This document shows positions 1-8,944 of a DNA stretch of 64,000 bases, piece after piece. Where the stretch lies: NCBI GenBank assembly GCA_965217075.1, contig CBDCHC010000010.1, positions 124,001 through 188,000 of the forward strand, in the 5' to 3' direction. The notes beneath the pieces are model-generated. The model ran no database searches and was not told where the DNA came from. It saw only the letters and a program-made list of their open reading frames with translations. Both the position numbers and the translations under genes were made by a program. Within the stretch, counting starts at the first letter, position 1. Every line of letters starts with the position of its first letter. The stretch comes from CBDCHC01 sp965217075 (GTDB lineage Bacteria > Pseudomonadota > Gammaproteobacteria > PS1 > Pseudothioglobaceae).

Positions 1-285
1 GATAATACTATTTTAACTAAAGTATTAGATGAGGTGGGTTTAACAGAAGACATGGTTGATGATATGTATAGAACTATGGCGCTAGCTGCTTATGAGGATA
101 GATTTGTTATTCCTACTAATCATAAAGAATATGCAGGCGATACTCCTTTTGATAATGAAATTGCTTTTGATACCAGATCTTCTTGTGGTTTTAGTTTTGG
201 CAATGGTTGCTCTGAAGGCGCCACAACAGCAACTTTATTTGGTGGTAAAACGCATTCTAATACAATGAATGGAAATATCTCATGA
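1..285 (+). CDS. narH: Respiratory nitrate reductase beta subunit, C-terminal part (runs off left edge)
   Basis: The frame is open from base 1 and ends in a TGA that overlaps the next start (ATGA), leaving 94 C-terminal residues. They match the tail of NarH, the iron-sulfur subunit that passes electrons from the NarI haem b to the molybdenum subunit NarG on the cytoplasmic face of the membrane. The four Fe-S cluster motifs lie upstream of the window. The narJ and narI genes immediately downstream support the call. The operon runs left to right and narG should lie further left. Confidence 0.85.
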   Translation, partial: DNTILTKVLDEVGLTEDMVDDMYRTMALAAYEDRFVIPTNHKEYAGDTPFDNEIAFDTRSSCGFSFGNGCSEGATTATLFGGKTHSNTMNGNIS

Positions 286-938
286 AAACACTTAAAGTTT
301 TAGCTGTTTTATTGTCTTATCCAGATATCAATGTTTATAAAAATGTTGGTAGTTTGGCTGAGACATTAAAACAAGAATCTTTATTATCTAAAAAAACTCT
401 TAAAGCATTATTGTCTTTTATAGAGGATTATAAAAATAAAGATTTTTTAGAGCTGCAAGAACGTTTTGTGGCAACTTTTGATAGAAGTCGCGCCCATTGT
501 TTAAATTTATTTGAACATATTCATGGCGAATCACGTGATCGTGGCCAAGCTATGGTTGATTTAGTTGATATGTACGCAAAGAAAAATTTATTTATTGATA
601 AAAAAGAGCTGCCTGATTATTTGCCTTTATTTTTAGAGTATTTGTCTTTATGTGATATTAAAGAGGCAACAACTTCATTAGGGGATACGATTGATATTAT
701 TGCTTTAATCGGCGGACATCTTAAAAAGCATAAGTCGCCTTATCAAATTATTTTTTCTGCATTAGAAGAATTATCTAACATTAAGGCAAATCAATTTAAA
801 GTGGCAGAAGCAATAGAAAATAGTCCTAAAGAGCCAGAAACATTAGATGAGTTAGATGAGTTATGGCAAGAACAAGAAGCATTTAGTGGTGAATCATCAG
901 AGTGTAGCACTTGTGAGACCAGTGCAACGCTAAATTAA
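282..938 (+). CDS. narJ: Nitrate reductase assembly chaperone NarJ
   Basis: The 218-residue protein begins MKTLKVLAVLLSYPD, the usual opening of NarJ/TorD-like chaperones, and has the expected length. NarJ binds apo-NarG and helps insert the molybdenum cofactor before the complex docks on NarI; it is not part of the mature enzyme. The start overlaps narH by four bases, so translation is probably coupled. The C-terminus is acidic and ends with two close cysteines (CSTC near residue 211), whose role is unknown. Position between narH and narI is canonical. Confidence 0.92.
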   Translation: MKTLKVLAVLLSYPDINVYKNVGSLAETLKQESLLSKKTLKALLSFIEDYKNKDFLELQERFVATFDRSRAHCLNLFEHIHGESRDRGQAMVDLVDMYAKKNLFIDKKELPDYLPLFLEYLSLCDIKEATTSLGDTIDIIALIGGHLKKHKSPYQIIFSALEELSNIKANQFKVAEAIENSPKEPETLDELDELWQEQEAFSGESSECSTCETSATLN

Positions 939-953
939 ACACGGAGATATATT

Positions 954-1634
954 ATGAATACTTTTTTAGACCAGTTTTTTTTCGGCTATTATCCTTATAT
1001 TGCTATGACAATATTTATTATAGGTAGTGCGCTGCGTTACGATAGAGATCAATACACTTGGAAAGCAGATTCATCGCAATTATTGCGAAAAAAAGGTATG
1101 TTGTGGGGCAGTAACTTATTCCATATTGGTATTATTTTATTATTCTTCGGCCATTTTGTGGGTTTATTAACACCAGAATGGGTATATCACCCGTTTATGA
1201 GTGCTGGCACTAAGCAAATAATGGCAATGATTGCTGGTGGAATTTTTGGTACAATGTGTTTGGTTGGCATGTTGATTTTGCTAAATAGACGCCTGTTTGA
1301 TAAACGTATTAATAAAACTAGTAAATCTAGTGATATTTTTATTTTATTTTATTTATTTGCACAATTATTATTAGGTTTGCTAACTATTCCTTACTCGGCA
1401 CAACATTTAGATGGTAGTTCCATGGTTGCTTTGGCTAATTGGGCGCAACACATCACTACTTTTAGAGCAGGTGCTGCTGATTTTATTATTGCCGAAGCTT
1501 GGGTGTTTAAATTACATTTAGTACTGGGAATGACTTTATTTGTTATTTTTCCATTTACTAGGTTAGTACATATTTGGAGTGTTCCAGTACAATATTTAAC
1601 ACGTACAAATTATCAAATAGTTAGAAGAAGATAA
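954..1634 (+). CDS. narI: Respiratory nitrate reductase gamma subunit (cytochrome b)
   Basis: The 226-residue polytopic membrane protein has about five hydrophobic segments and histidines in the N-terminal (HIGIILLFFGH) and C-terminal (KLHLVLG, RLVH) helices, as expected for the two b-haems of NarI. It oxidises quinol and passes electrons to NarH. A ribosome binding site (GGAGAT) lies 7-8 bases before the ATG. It follows narJ by 15 bases and is followed after eight bases by two small accessory genes that appear to belong to the same operon. Confidence 0.93.
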   Translation: MNTFLDQFFFGYYPYIAMTIFIIGSALRYDRDQYTWKADSSQLLRKKGMLWGSNLFHIGIILLFFGHFVGLLTPEWVYHPFMSAGTKQIMAMIAGGIFGTMCLVGMLILLNRRLFDKRINKTSKSSDIFILFYLFAQLLLGLLTIPYSAQHLDGSSMVALANWAQHITTFRAGAADFIIAEAWVFKLHLVLGMTLFVIFPFTRLVHIWSVPVQYLTRTNYQIVRRR

Positions 1635-1642
1635 TAAAGAAA

Positions 1643-2107
1643 ATGCCTATTAAAGTTAATCATATAGAGATTAGTGATGATGATATATTTCAAGAAATGC
1701 AATATCAGATGGATGCTTTGAATGTAGAAGAAGTTATTTTTAAGGCAGCACAGGCATTAGTTGTGCAGCAGTTATTACTACAGGCAGCGGGTATTGAAAA
1801 AAATAATACTAATGAAGAAGATAAAATTCATCAGTTATTAGATAATCATGTAGCTGTCCCTATGGCAAATGTAGAGGCTTGCAAGCGTTATTATGTTAAC
1901 AATAAAGATAAATTTTTTGATAAAGAAAAAAATGAAGTACTGCCATTTAAAATGGTAGAAGCGCACATTAAAGAGTATTTACAAAATCAGTCTACAACTT
2001 CTGGCATCAATGAATACATCAAAATGCTTGCTGCTGAAGCTAATATACAAGGATTTGATTTTAAAGACCCGTCAGCATTAAATGTAGAGATACAACAAGC
2101 AAGATAA
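1643..2107 (+). CDS. Nar-operon parvulin-related protein without an obvious PPIase core
   Basis: This 154-residue protein has an N-terminal helical part and a C-terminal part that resemble the flanks of the PpiC/NifM-type prolyl isomerases often found at the end of nar operons (an ACKRYYVNNKDKF segment, then LPFKMVEAHIKEYL and a helical tail). The central parvulin fold, about 90 residues in full-length relatives, seems absent: the text goes from KFFDKEKNEV straight to LPFKMV. It may act as a folding or assembly factor for the nitrate reductase without isomerase activity. It overlaps the next gene by one base. The function is inferred from context and flank similarity only. Confidence 0.55.
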   Translation: MPIKVNHIEISDDDIFQEMQYQMDALNVEEVIFKAAQALVVQQLLLQAAGIEKNNTNEEDKIHQLLDNHVAVPMANVEACKRYYVNNKDKFFDKEKNEVLPFKMVEAHIKEYLQNQSTTSGINEYIKMLAAEANIQGFDFKDPSALNVEIQQAR

Positions 2108-2442
2108 TGAATATTAATAATAAAGAGATAGAGTTAGACCAAGAAGGTTATTTAATTAACCCAGAAGATTGGAACATTGATATTGCTTTAGAGATAGCAA
2201 AGACCGAAAATATTAGCATTAGTGATGAGTATTGGGGTATCTTTAATTTTATGCGTAGTTATTATAACCAAAATGGTGTAGCGCCTGATGTGCGTCATGT
2301 GACTAAGCAAATGGCGCTTGAATTAGGTGTTGATAAAAAAACTGCAAAAACAAAATTATTTACTTTGTTTCCTTATGGTTATGTAAAGCAAACTTGTAAA
2401 ATAGCTGGTATGAAGCGTCCACGCGGCTGGAGTACCGGGTAA
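2107..2442 (+). CDS. DsrC/TusE-family protein lacking the penultimate cysteine
   Basis: The 111-residue protein has the DsrC/TusE fold signature, including GYLINPEDWN near the start and a C-terminal arm CKIAGMKRPRGWSTG. DsrC carries sulfur on two arm cysteines: CysA, about ten residues before the end, and the penultimate CysB. Here CysA is present (Cys97), but the CysB position reads Trp-Ser-Thr-Gly. It therefore cannot form the intramolecular disulfide of true DsrC and lacks the single CysB of TusE. Its start overlaps the preceding gene's stop (TAATG), placing it in the nar operon. It could be a sulfur-responsive regulatory or carrier homologue; the exact role is unknown. Confidence 0.75.
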   Translation: MNINNKEIELDQEGYLINPEDWNIDIALEIAKTENISISDEYWGIFNFMRSYYNQNGVAPDVRHVTKQMALELGVDKKTAKTKLFTLFPYGYVKQTCKIAGMKRPRGWSTG

Positions 2443-2485
2443 TTAGATTTATCAGGTATAATGCTTTATATTTTTTAATAGTTTT

Positions 2486-2968
2486 GTGAGCATCAAAGAG
2501 ACGGCATTATCAATATTTGGAGCTTTTTTGGCAGTAATTATTGCTAGCTTTTTTAGTAATATTATCTTAAACACCACTAGTCATGGCGCTCATATTATTA
2601 TAGCCTCAACCGGAGCATCGGCTATTTTGTTATTTAGTTTTCCTTATAGCGAAGTATCAAGGGCTTGGAATTTAATTGGCGGACATACTGTTTCAGCTAT
2701 TGTTGGCATTAGTTGTTATAAATTTATTCCAGACGAATTAATTGCTATTGCTGTCGCTATTGCCTTGGCAATGTTTTTTATGCATTTATTTAAATGCGAC
2801 CATCCTCCAGGAGGTGCTACAGCCATTACTGCTGTTATTGGCGGGCAAACAATATATGATTTAGGTTATGCTTTTGTTTTAGTGCCAATATTTTTTAATT
2901 CATTAATATTACTTACTGTTGCCATGGCAGTAGCTACTTTTAGACATAAAAATCCTTTTATAGAGTAA
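2486..2968 (+). CDS. HPP-family integral membrane protein
   Basis: The 160-residue protein has four hydrophobic stretches and the diagnostic HPPGGATA motif of the HPP transmembrane family (around residues 106-113). Some HPP proteins of bacteria and plastids have been linked to nitrite transport. That would fit a place just after the nitrate reductase operon, but the link is inference. The chosen start is GTG at 2486; no strong ribosome binding site is visible. It is the last intact gene before a long degraded stretch. Confidence 0.75.
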   Translation: MSIKETALSIFGAFLAVIIASFFSNIILNTTSHGAHIIIASTGASAILLFSFPYSEVSRAWNLIGGHTVSAIVGISCYKFIPDELIAIAVAIALAMFFMHLFKCDHPPGGATAITAVIGGQTIYDLGYAFVLVPIFFNSLILLTVAMAVATFRHKNPFIE

Positions 2969-3893
2969 AAAATTTAATGATTTTTTTGATGTTAAAGGTG
3001 ATTACAAATTTAGCATTAAATATCAAAAAGTTGAATATAGTTGTTTTCTTTGTTAAACTTTTTTACGATTCTGAATTAAAGAAAGATGGCATCAAGCAAG
3101 AAACAAGGTTAAAGAAGTTGTTGTTTTTGTTAAAAACTCTATAAAAATAACACGGTTGAAGAAGAGGAGAACAAAGAATAATGAAATTAACCAGATAAAA
3201 ATAAAATTTAAAACCCTTGTGCTTTATTCACATTTAGAAAACTCTCTAGACTTTATATTTTGTTCTCCTGTAAATATATTTTTAGTATTTTCAGTAGAAA
3301 AACTATGTTCTGGAAGATTCTTGTAAATATAAATAGCCACCAATCTATATTGTAATAGCTTGGTCGAGTTGCCTATCCACGCAAAACTATTCTTGTCGCA
3401 TATCTACTAGGCAGACCTGCTATTCTAGCAATTATGACGTTCGCCATTACTTGTAATTTCTAAACTTAGCTCTGTACGATGATAGTTTTCGGCAACTATT
3501 TTATACGATAGAACAATTCAGCATAAGAATTTACTGATAAACTCAAAACCACTAAAACACATGTCTTACAAAGATGATTTTTGTCGACTATTTTACACCT
3601 CCAATATTTTAACTGAACTCACTAAATTAAATATAAACAATATTTTACATTTTATTTGTGTATAAAAGTTAATATTTTCTTATTTAAACTATGATGAAGC
3701 TTTTTCCTATCAAACCCCAATACACTTCCTCGTAATGAATACCATCTAAATTACCGCCTCCTCTTTTAGCAAAATTATCAATAGTATCTTTTTTCATATT
3801 GTTGGCTAGAGCTTTGTCAATGGCTGACCTGAGTAATGGATTATTTTCTATTATAGCCCCATCTATTTTATAGAGCTTATTGTCACAAGGACA
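2969..3893. other. Degraded, gene-free stretch
   Basis: No frame longer than a few dozen codons survives across these 925 bases. The right part (about 3722-3871) is recognisable as a fragment of a second yebC and is listed separately. The rest, including a less AT-rich patch around 3360-3540, looks like eroded coding DNA, but I could not match it to a family on either strand. Its position between the nar operon and a set of broken redox genes suggests a region losing genes. Confidence 0.5.
3722..3871 (-). pseudogene. Fragment of a second yebC-like gene
   Basis: About 147 bases align without gaps (offset 8059) to the N-terminal coding part of the intact yebC near 11781-11930, with roughly 15 mismatches, i.e. 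about 90% identity by eye. Several mismatches fall at third codon positions, so this is probably an old duplicate or a lost paralogue rather than a recent copy. Both copies lie on the minus strand. The rest of the gene is missing on both sides. Confidence 0.75.
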
Positions 3894-4654
3894 CTAACTA
3901 AAATGTCTAAAAGGATCTTTAATTAAATTAATATTAAATTGTCCAATTTCAGCAAGCCGCTTTTCATTTATGACTTTAAGTTTTTTATGCCCGCAAGATA
4001 TTATGTTTTTATCTTTAAAATTAGCGATAATTCTATTAATATGTACTTTAGTTAAACCAAGCATATCGCCCATATCTGCTTGATTGAGAGGAAAAAAAGC
4101 TTCGCCTGTTTGAAAATTAAATTGTTTTGGAGACTGTACTTTAATACGAGAATAAAGCTCTATAATCAAGTAAGCTAAGCTTTCTGTAGCAGTTTTTTGC
4201 CCTAAATTAAGTAATCGTTGTTGACATAAAACAGCATTATTTGCTTGTAAATCTATTAATCTTTTAGCTATTTTAGGGTTTTCATTAATCATTTTTGTAG
4301 TATTATCATCAAAAAAAAGGCAAATTCTTGATTCAGAAACTGTTCTGATAGAATATGGTAACTCGCCTTTATTGTTACGACTAAAACCAACAAAATCTCC
4401 TGGGAGTATTACTCTTAGAATTTGCTGAGAGCCATTAATTAGGTTGTTATATAAAATAAGACAGCCAGAGTATAAAGTAAAAGCATAATTAATTTTATTT
4501 TGCTCTCTATGTATGATTTCATCTGCAGAAAAATAACAATGTTTATCGCGATATTTTTGTGTTAAACGAATATTTTCATCATCAATTACACCAAATAAAG
4601 CGCGCGATCTTACTGTGCATTTAACGCAATCAGCATCTTTTAAGTGTTAGTCAT
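3894..4654 (-). pseudogene. Crp/Fnr-family regulator with a one-base lesion near its start
   Basis: From about 4640 to 3894 one frame is open and reads as a Crp/Fnr protein: an N-terminal DCVKC motif followed by VRSRALF, a cyclic-nucleotide-like beta-roll (LPGDFVGFSR) and a C-terminal winged helix (FFPLNQADMGDMLGLTKVH). There is no ATG, GTG or TTG at its head. The natural start, ATG at 4652-4654, gives M-T-N-T and then hits TAA. Restoring one base near 4642-4645 would join it to the open frame, giving about 253 residues, normal for the family. It may be dead, or made shorter from the internal ATG at 4292, which would keep only the DNA-binding half. It probably once controlled the neighbouring redox genes. 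Confidence 0.7.
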
Positions 4655-4777
4655 TATACTATTTATTAAATTGTAACTAAGTAGTAACTATACCATGAAA
4701 AAGCATAGGAGTAAGTTAAATGCCTAAGTGAAGAGTAAATCAATTTATGCACTTAACTTAAGTAGTTAAACTAAAAA

Positions 4778-6079
4778 TTAACCAAACGCATCATTGGTAA
4801 TGTTGTGAAACCAAGTATGACCGTACTTTACTTCGCGTTCACGAAGTGTAGCATTAAATTTATCTGATGTTAAGCCGCCAGAGCCCTTGACCTTAATAAT
4901 TTTCCCTTCTTTGTAAGTATATACCATGGCTACAGAAATTCCGTTTCCAGGGGCAATAACACTATAGCAGGTATTAACGTAAGACGGGTCTGGCAATTTA
5001 TTATGATTTAATAAGGCAACAATAGCAGCGGCACAAACTTTTGCTTCTGAATTAGCTGCGTAACCAGATTTAGGCATAGGGCTTGCAATAGATGCGTCGC
5101 CAATTACATGAGTATTTTGATGAATAGTTGATTCAAAAGTATTGCCTTTAACTGGACACCATCCGCTGTTATTGGTAAGTCCAGCGGTAAAAGCAATTTT
5201 TCCTGCTTTTTGTGCTGGAATAATATTAATTACATTCGCCTTAAAATCATTTAACTCACCTGAAACAGTCATATTAGCAACGTCAATCCCATCAACTGTA
5301 CCACCTTTATAAGCTGGAGTCCATTCAATCATGCTATTATCTGTGCCATAGCCATAATGTTTTTTCCAGCCATTGGTAAATAAACTAAATTTAGAAAATT
5401 TATCTTTAGCATCTAATACTAAAATCTTGGATTTAGGTTTATTATGTTTTAGATAATACGCCATTTGTGCTGCACGTTCATATGGCCCTGGAGGGCAGCG
5501 GAAAGGATTAGGCAGAGCAGCAATAATAACAGTACCACCATTTCGCATAGCACGTAATTGGTTATGTAGCATTTTAGTTTGTGTGCCAGCTATCCAAGCA
5601 TGAGGGATCTTACTGTTTGCAACTTGTTCGTTGTAACCATCAATAGTATCATATCTAAAGTCAATACCAGGAGATACAATTAAGCGATCGTATTTAAAAC
5701 TGCTACCGTTTAAGGTTTTTACTATTTTTCTATTTGCATTTATTTCAGTAGCTTTGTCAATTACAACTCTAACACCATGTTTGCGTAAACCATTATAACT
5801 AAAAGTAATAGATGTCATTGGGCGTTCACCACTAATCACTTCGTTGCTTGCAAAGCCAGTATAATAATCTTTATCTGCTGAAATTAAAGTAACTTCAATA
5901 GATTTATCCATCATACGCATATATTTAGCAGCAGTTGCTCCGCCCATGCCACCACCAATTATAAGTACTTTTTTAGATGCTCCACCAATAGCAAACGGGG
6001 AGCTTAATATAGCAGCCGCTGCCATACTACTGACACTAATTCTTTTTAAGAAATCTCTTCTATTATGTTTGTTGCTCAT
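4778..6079 (-). CDS. fccB: Sulfide dehydrogenase (flavocytochrome c) flavoprotein subunit
   Basis: The protein has a Tat signal (NRRDFLKR then a hydrophobic run), a Rossmann FAD-binding motif GGGMGG just after it, and two well-spaced cysteines in NPFRCPPGP and SGWCPVKGN that fit the redox-active disulfide of FccB. It oxidises sulfide in the periplasm and passes electrons to the haem subunit FccA. Three ATGs stand in tandem (6085, 6082, 6079). The ribosome binding site AAAGGAG is 7 bases from the third but touches the first, so I chose 6079. It follows fccA with almost no gap, as a two-gene operon. Confidence 0.93.
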   Translation of the reverse strand: MSNKHNRRDFLKRISVSSMAAAAILSSPFAIGGASKKVLIIGGGMGGATAAKYMRMMDKSIEVTLISADKDYYTGFASNEVISGERPMTSITFSYNGLRKHGVRVVIDKATEINANRKIVKTLNGSSFKYDRLIVSPGIDFRYDTIDGYNEQVANSKIPHAWIAGTQTKMLHNQLRAMRNGGTVIIAALPNPFRCPPGPYERAAQMAYYLKHNKPKSKILVLDAKDKFSKFSLFTNGWKKHYGYGTDNSMIEWTPAYKGGTVDGIDVANMTVSGELNDFKANVINIIPAQKAGKIAFTAGLTNNSGWCPVKGNTFESTIHQNTHVIGDASIASPMPKSGYAANSEAKVCAAAIVALLNHNKLPDPSYVNTCYSVIAPGNGISVAMVYTYKEGKIIKVKGSGGLTSDKFNATLREREVKYGHTWFHNITNDAFG

Positions 6080-6081
6080 CA

Positions 6082-6672
6082 TCATTCTCCTTTGCTATAA
6101 TAATTGATTAGTTTGTCAAATGCCTGCGGATCTTTTTTTAGCATTTTTTTCATTTTCTTTTTCATTTTCTTAGGCATATCACGCCAGCCATTATGAAAAT
6201 CTTCTAAAGAATATTTTATAAAAAGCGCTGTATTACCAGATAATAAGCCAGCTTCATCATCAGCTTCTGTGCCACCTTCTGCATGACAGTTTGAGCAATA
6301 TTTTTTATGCAATTTTTTACCTGCTCTAGCTTTAGTATTATTATATTTTTGTCCGCTAATGCTATGCACAGGCTGTGCTGAGAAAAATTCCCCCATTAAT
6401 TTAAATTCTTTATCAGAGTAGCCTTTAGCAATTCTGTCCATAATAGTTGGGTTTCTTTCGCCATTTTTATAAGCCTGCATTGCTTCTACCAGATAGTCTT
6501 TAGATAACCCTGCTATTGATGGAATCGCTGGACCATGACTGGCGCCATTTGTACTATGACATCCAGCACAACTATAAGATAACATTTGTGCAGATGGCGT
6601 TGCTAGTGTTTGCAAACCTATTAATAGTAAAACTATAATAGACATAAATTTAAATGATATTGTATTTGTCAT
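6082..6672 (-). CDS. fccA: Sulfide dehydrogenase diheme cytochrome c subunit
   Basis: The 196-residue exported protein has two c-haem sites, CAGCH (residues 35-39) and CSNCH (126-130), arranged as two class I cytochrome domains, with a signal peptide over residues 1-28. It is the electron acceptor of FccB and passes electrons on to soluble cytochromes. The tail is very lysine-rich (KKMKKKMKKM), which may help docking. It lies directly upstream of fccB. Its start faces the hao-like gene across a 248-base divergent promoter region that contains a long inverted repeat. Confidence 0.92.
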   Translation of the reverse strand: MTNTISFKFMSIIVLLLIGLQTLATPSAQMLSYSCAGCHSTNGASHGPAIPSIAGLSKDYLVEAMQAYKNGERNPTIMDRIAKGYSDKEFKLMGEFFSAQPVHSISGQKYNNTKARAGKKLHKKYCSNCHAEGGTEADDEAGLLSGNTALFIKYSLEDFHNGWRDMPKKMKKKMKKMLKKDPQAFDKLINYYSKGE

Positions 6673-6782
6673 ATGAAATACTCCTTTTTTTGTTATATTA
6701 TTGAAAAAGCTAAGAAATTAGAAGAATTGAATTAAAACTTTAATAAATCTTGTCATTTAATTTAACTCTAAATATTTAATCG

Positions 6783-6852
6783 ATAAAACAACTTATATTA
6801 ATTTTTTTTGATAAATAAAAAAATTAATAAAAAACAACATAAGTTGTTTTAT
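6783..6852. promoter_or_regulatory. Inverted repeat in the fccA / hao divergent promoter region
   Basis: ATAAAACAACTTAT at 6783-6796 is repeated in perfect reverse complement at 6839-6852. A tighter hairpin, AAAACAAC then ATAA then GTTGTTTT, sits inside the right-hand arm. The element lies between the divergently transcribed fccA and the octaheme cytochrome gene, so it could be a regulator site or a transcript-end hairpin. It does not match the TTGAT-N4-ATCAA Fnr box. Confidence 0.4.
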
Positions 6853-6920
6853 TAATATGTATTTGTATAGATAATAATATTGAACATTGTAAATTTATTT
6901 AATAAATTAAGGAGGATAAG

Positions 6921-8378
6921 GTGAAAATAGTAATTAAATTTATATTGGTTTTTTTATTTTTATTAGCAAATACTATTACTTGGTCTGCTGTAAGTGAAAA
7001 ACCAACGTCTTTTTCAAAAAACTACCAAACAATGCATTAAGTGTCATAAGAAAAATGACCCTGGAATTGTTCAGCAATGGGGCAGCAGTAAGCATCATCG
7101 TGCTAAAGTAGGGTGCTATGAGTGTCACTCAGCTAATAAAAATGATAAAGATGCATTTTTGCACGGCAAAGCTAATAATGAAAAAAATATATCAATTATT
7201 GTTTCACCGAAAGACTGTTCAACTTGTCATGTAAAAGAGGTTAGAGGGGCTGAAGAATCACATCATGCTAAGACCGGACGTATTTTAGGATCATTAGATA
7301 ATTTATTAGCTGAGGTAGTTGAGGGCAATAGCGCAATGATTACCGAGGTCTTTCCAGGTGGAAATTCTGCAGCAGCAGTAAGTGGTTGTTGGCAATGCCA
7401 CGGCGCTCAGGTTAAAGTAAATGAAGATGGTGCGCTTGATCCAGCTACTTGGCCAAACACAGGCATTGGTCGTATTAATCCTGATGGCTCTGAAGGCTCT
7501 TGTAGCGCTTGTCATGCACGACATAGTTTTTTCAGTAGAACAAGCTAGGGAGCCTGCAACTTGTGGTAAGTGTCATATGGGTCCAGATCATCCACATATC
7601 GAGATCTATAATGAATCAAAACACGGTATTCAATATACTGCTAATAAGGGCAAGCTTGGTATGGAAAAGTCTAAATGGATACTTGGTGAGGACTATTATA
7701 CTGGACCAACTTGTTCAAGCTGTCATATGGGGGCAACTAAAGATCAGGAGGTTACTCATGATGTTGGCTTACGTATTTCATGGAATAATCGCCCACCAGT
7801 CTCTATTCGTCCTGAGGTATCAGACGCTAAAATGGGCTTACCAGAGGCCAACATTAAATGGGAAGAGCGTAGAGATAATATGAAAGATGTTTGCGCTGCT
7901 TGTCATAATAGCGAATATGTTGATAGTTTTTATTTACAATATGACGTCTTAGTTGAGCTTTATAATGAAAAATTTGCTAAACCAGGTTTAGTGCTTATGA
8001 AATTTGCTAAACCATTACTTAGACCAGCTAAATTTAGCAATAAAATAGACTGGATTTGGTTTGAAATTTGGCATCATGAGGGTCGCCGTGCACGCCACGG
8101 AGCAGCAATGATGGGTCCTGATTATACTCATTGGCATGGAACTTATGAGGTTGCAAAACATTTTTATATTAAGTTTATTCCAGAGTTAGAGCATCTAATT
8201 GAAAAAAGGTATGCATTCTAACGATAATGATAAAAAATCTGCTGCTAAAGCATTACGAGCTAAATTAGATGAGGTATTAAATTCAGAAAACCATAAATGG
8301 TACTTGAATAAAATGTCTGCTAAGCAGCTTGAAATTCGTAAAAATGCCACTAAGCAGTTTAAAGCAAAATATAAATAA
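6921..8378 (+). pseudogene. Octaheme hydroxylamine-oxidoreductase-like cytochrome, three frameshifts
   Basis: Reading across three frames from GTG at 6921 (GGAGG ribosome binding site) to TAA at 8378 gives a signal peptide and eight CxxCH haem sites in order: CIKCH, CYECH, CSTCH, CWQCH, CSACH, CGKCH, CSSCH, CAACH. This is the HAO-like octaheme family, about 484 residues, found in many sulfur oxidisers. Three single-base lesions break the frame, each in a run of six: A6 at 7016-7021, T6 at 7527-7532 and A6 at 8202-8207. Shortening each run to five restores one continuous protein. Either the gene is decaying or it depends on slippage. The natural substrate of such proteins is uncertain. Confidence 0.85.
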
Positions 8379-8395
8379 GTTTAACCTTTTCTCCT

Positions 8396-8428
8396 CCCCT
8401 TGGCTTACGCTTGCCAAGGGGTTTTTTT
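8396..8428 (+). terminator. Rho-independent terminator after the octaheme cytochrome gene
   Basis: A perfect 8-bp stem, CCCCTTGG and CCAAGGGG, with a 10-base loop is followed by seven T. It sits 18 bases after the gene's stop and is the strongest intrinsic terminator in the window. Confidence 0.93.
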
Positions 8429-8447
8429 ACTACCAAATAACTATAAT

Positions 8448-8889
8448 ATGAAATTAAAAATACTTTGGTTGCATTGTTTTTTTTATCTTTAATGTAAATA
8501 CAATTATATTAGCAGATATAAAGCCATTGCAACATTTATTACAACAAGCAAAAAATAAAGAAATTCAAACAAAATTAGAACAGATTGTTGCAGATAATCC
8601 TTATGATGAGAAAAAATTAATAACTTTAGCTAATTATTATTTAGCTCATAACAATAACATACAAGCTATACAAACTTACCAGCAAGCTATTTTAATTAAA
8701 GCAGATAATGCTAAATTATTTGCCGCTATTGCGATTGCTTATTTACATATAAATCATTATGCGATGGCAAAATAAATGACATTACACGCATTAAAATTAG
8801 AGCCACAATTAAAACAAGCTAGTAAGCTTATTGAATATATTGATAAAAAACAACAAATACTAGCTAAAACAACTAGCCTACTAAATTAG
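8448..8889 (+). pseudogene. Exported TPR protein, frameshifted and with an in-frame stop
   Basis: An ATG at 8448 opens a signal-peptide-like segment that runs into a T8 run at 8477-8484. Dropping one T continues it into a tetratricopeptide-repeat protein (LITLANYYLAHNNNIQAIQTY and onward). A TAA at 8773-8775 then interrupts the same frame, after which the TPR-like text continues (MTLHALKLEPQLKQA) to TAG at 8889. The restored protein would be about 146 residues. It stands between the octaheme gene and the cytochrome b cluster and shares their decay. Its partner is unknown. Confidence 0.65.
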
Positions 8890-8944
8890 AATTATCAGCT
8901 TTAATCTCTATTTAAAACTTAATAGTATAAATAGCTTAATATGA

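Noticed and set aside
3360..3540. Possible insertion-sequence remnant in the degraded region.
   Set aside because: No terminal inverted repeats, no target duplication and no transposase motif could be identified on either strand.
7306..7883. Open frames on both strands inside the octaheme cytochrome region.
   Set aside because: They carry no recognisable motifs and are shadows of the haem-rich coding frame.
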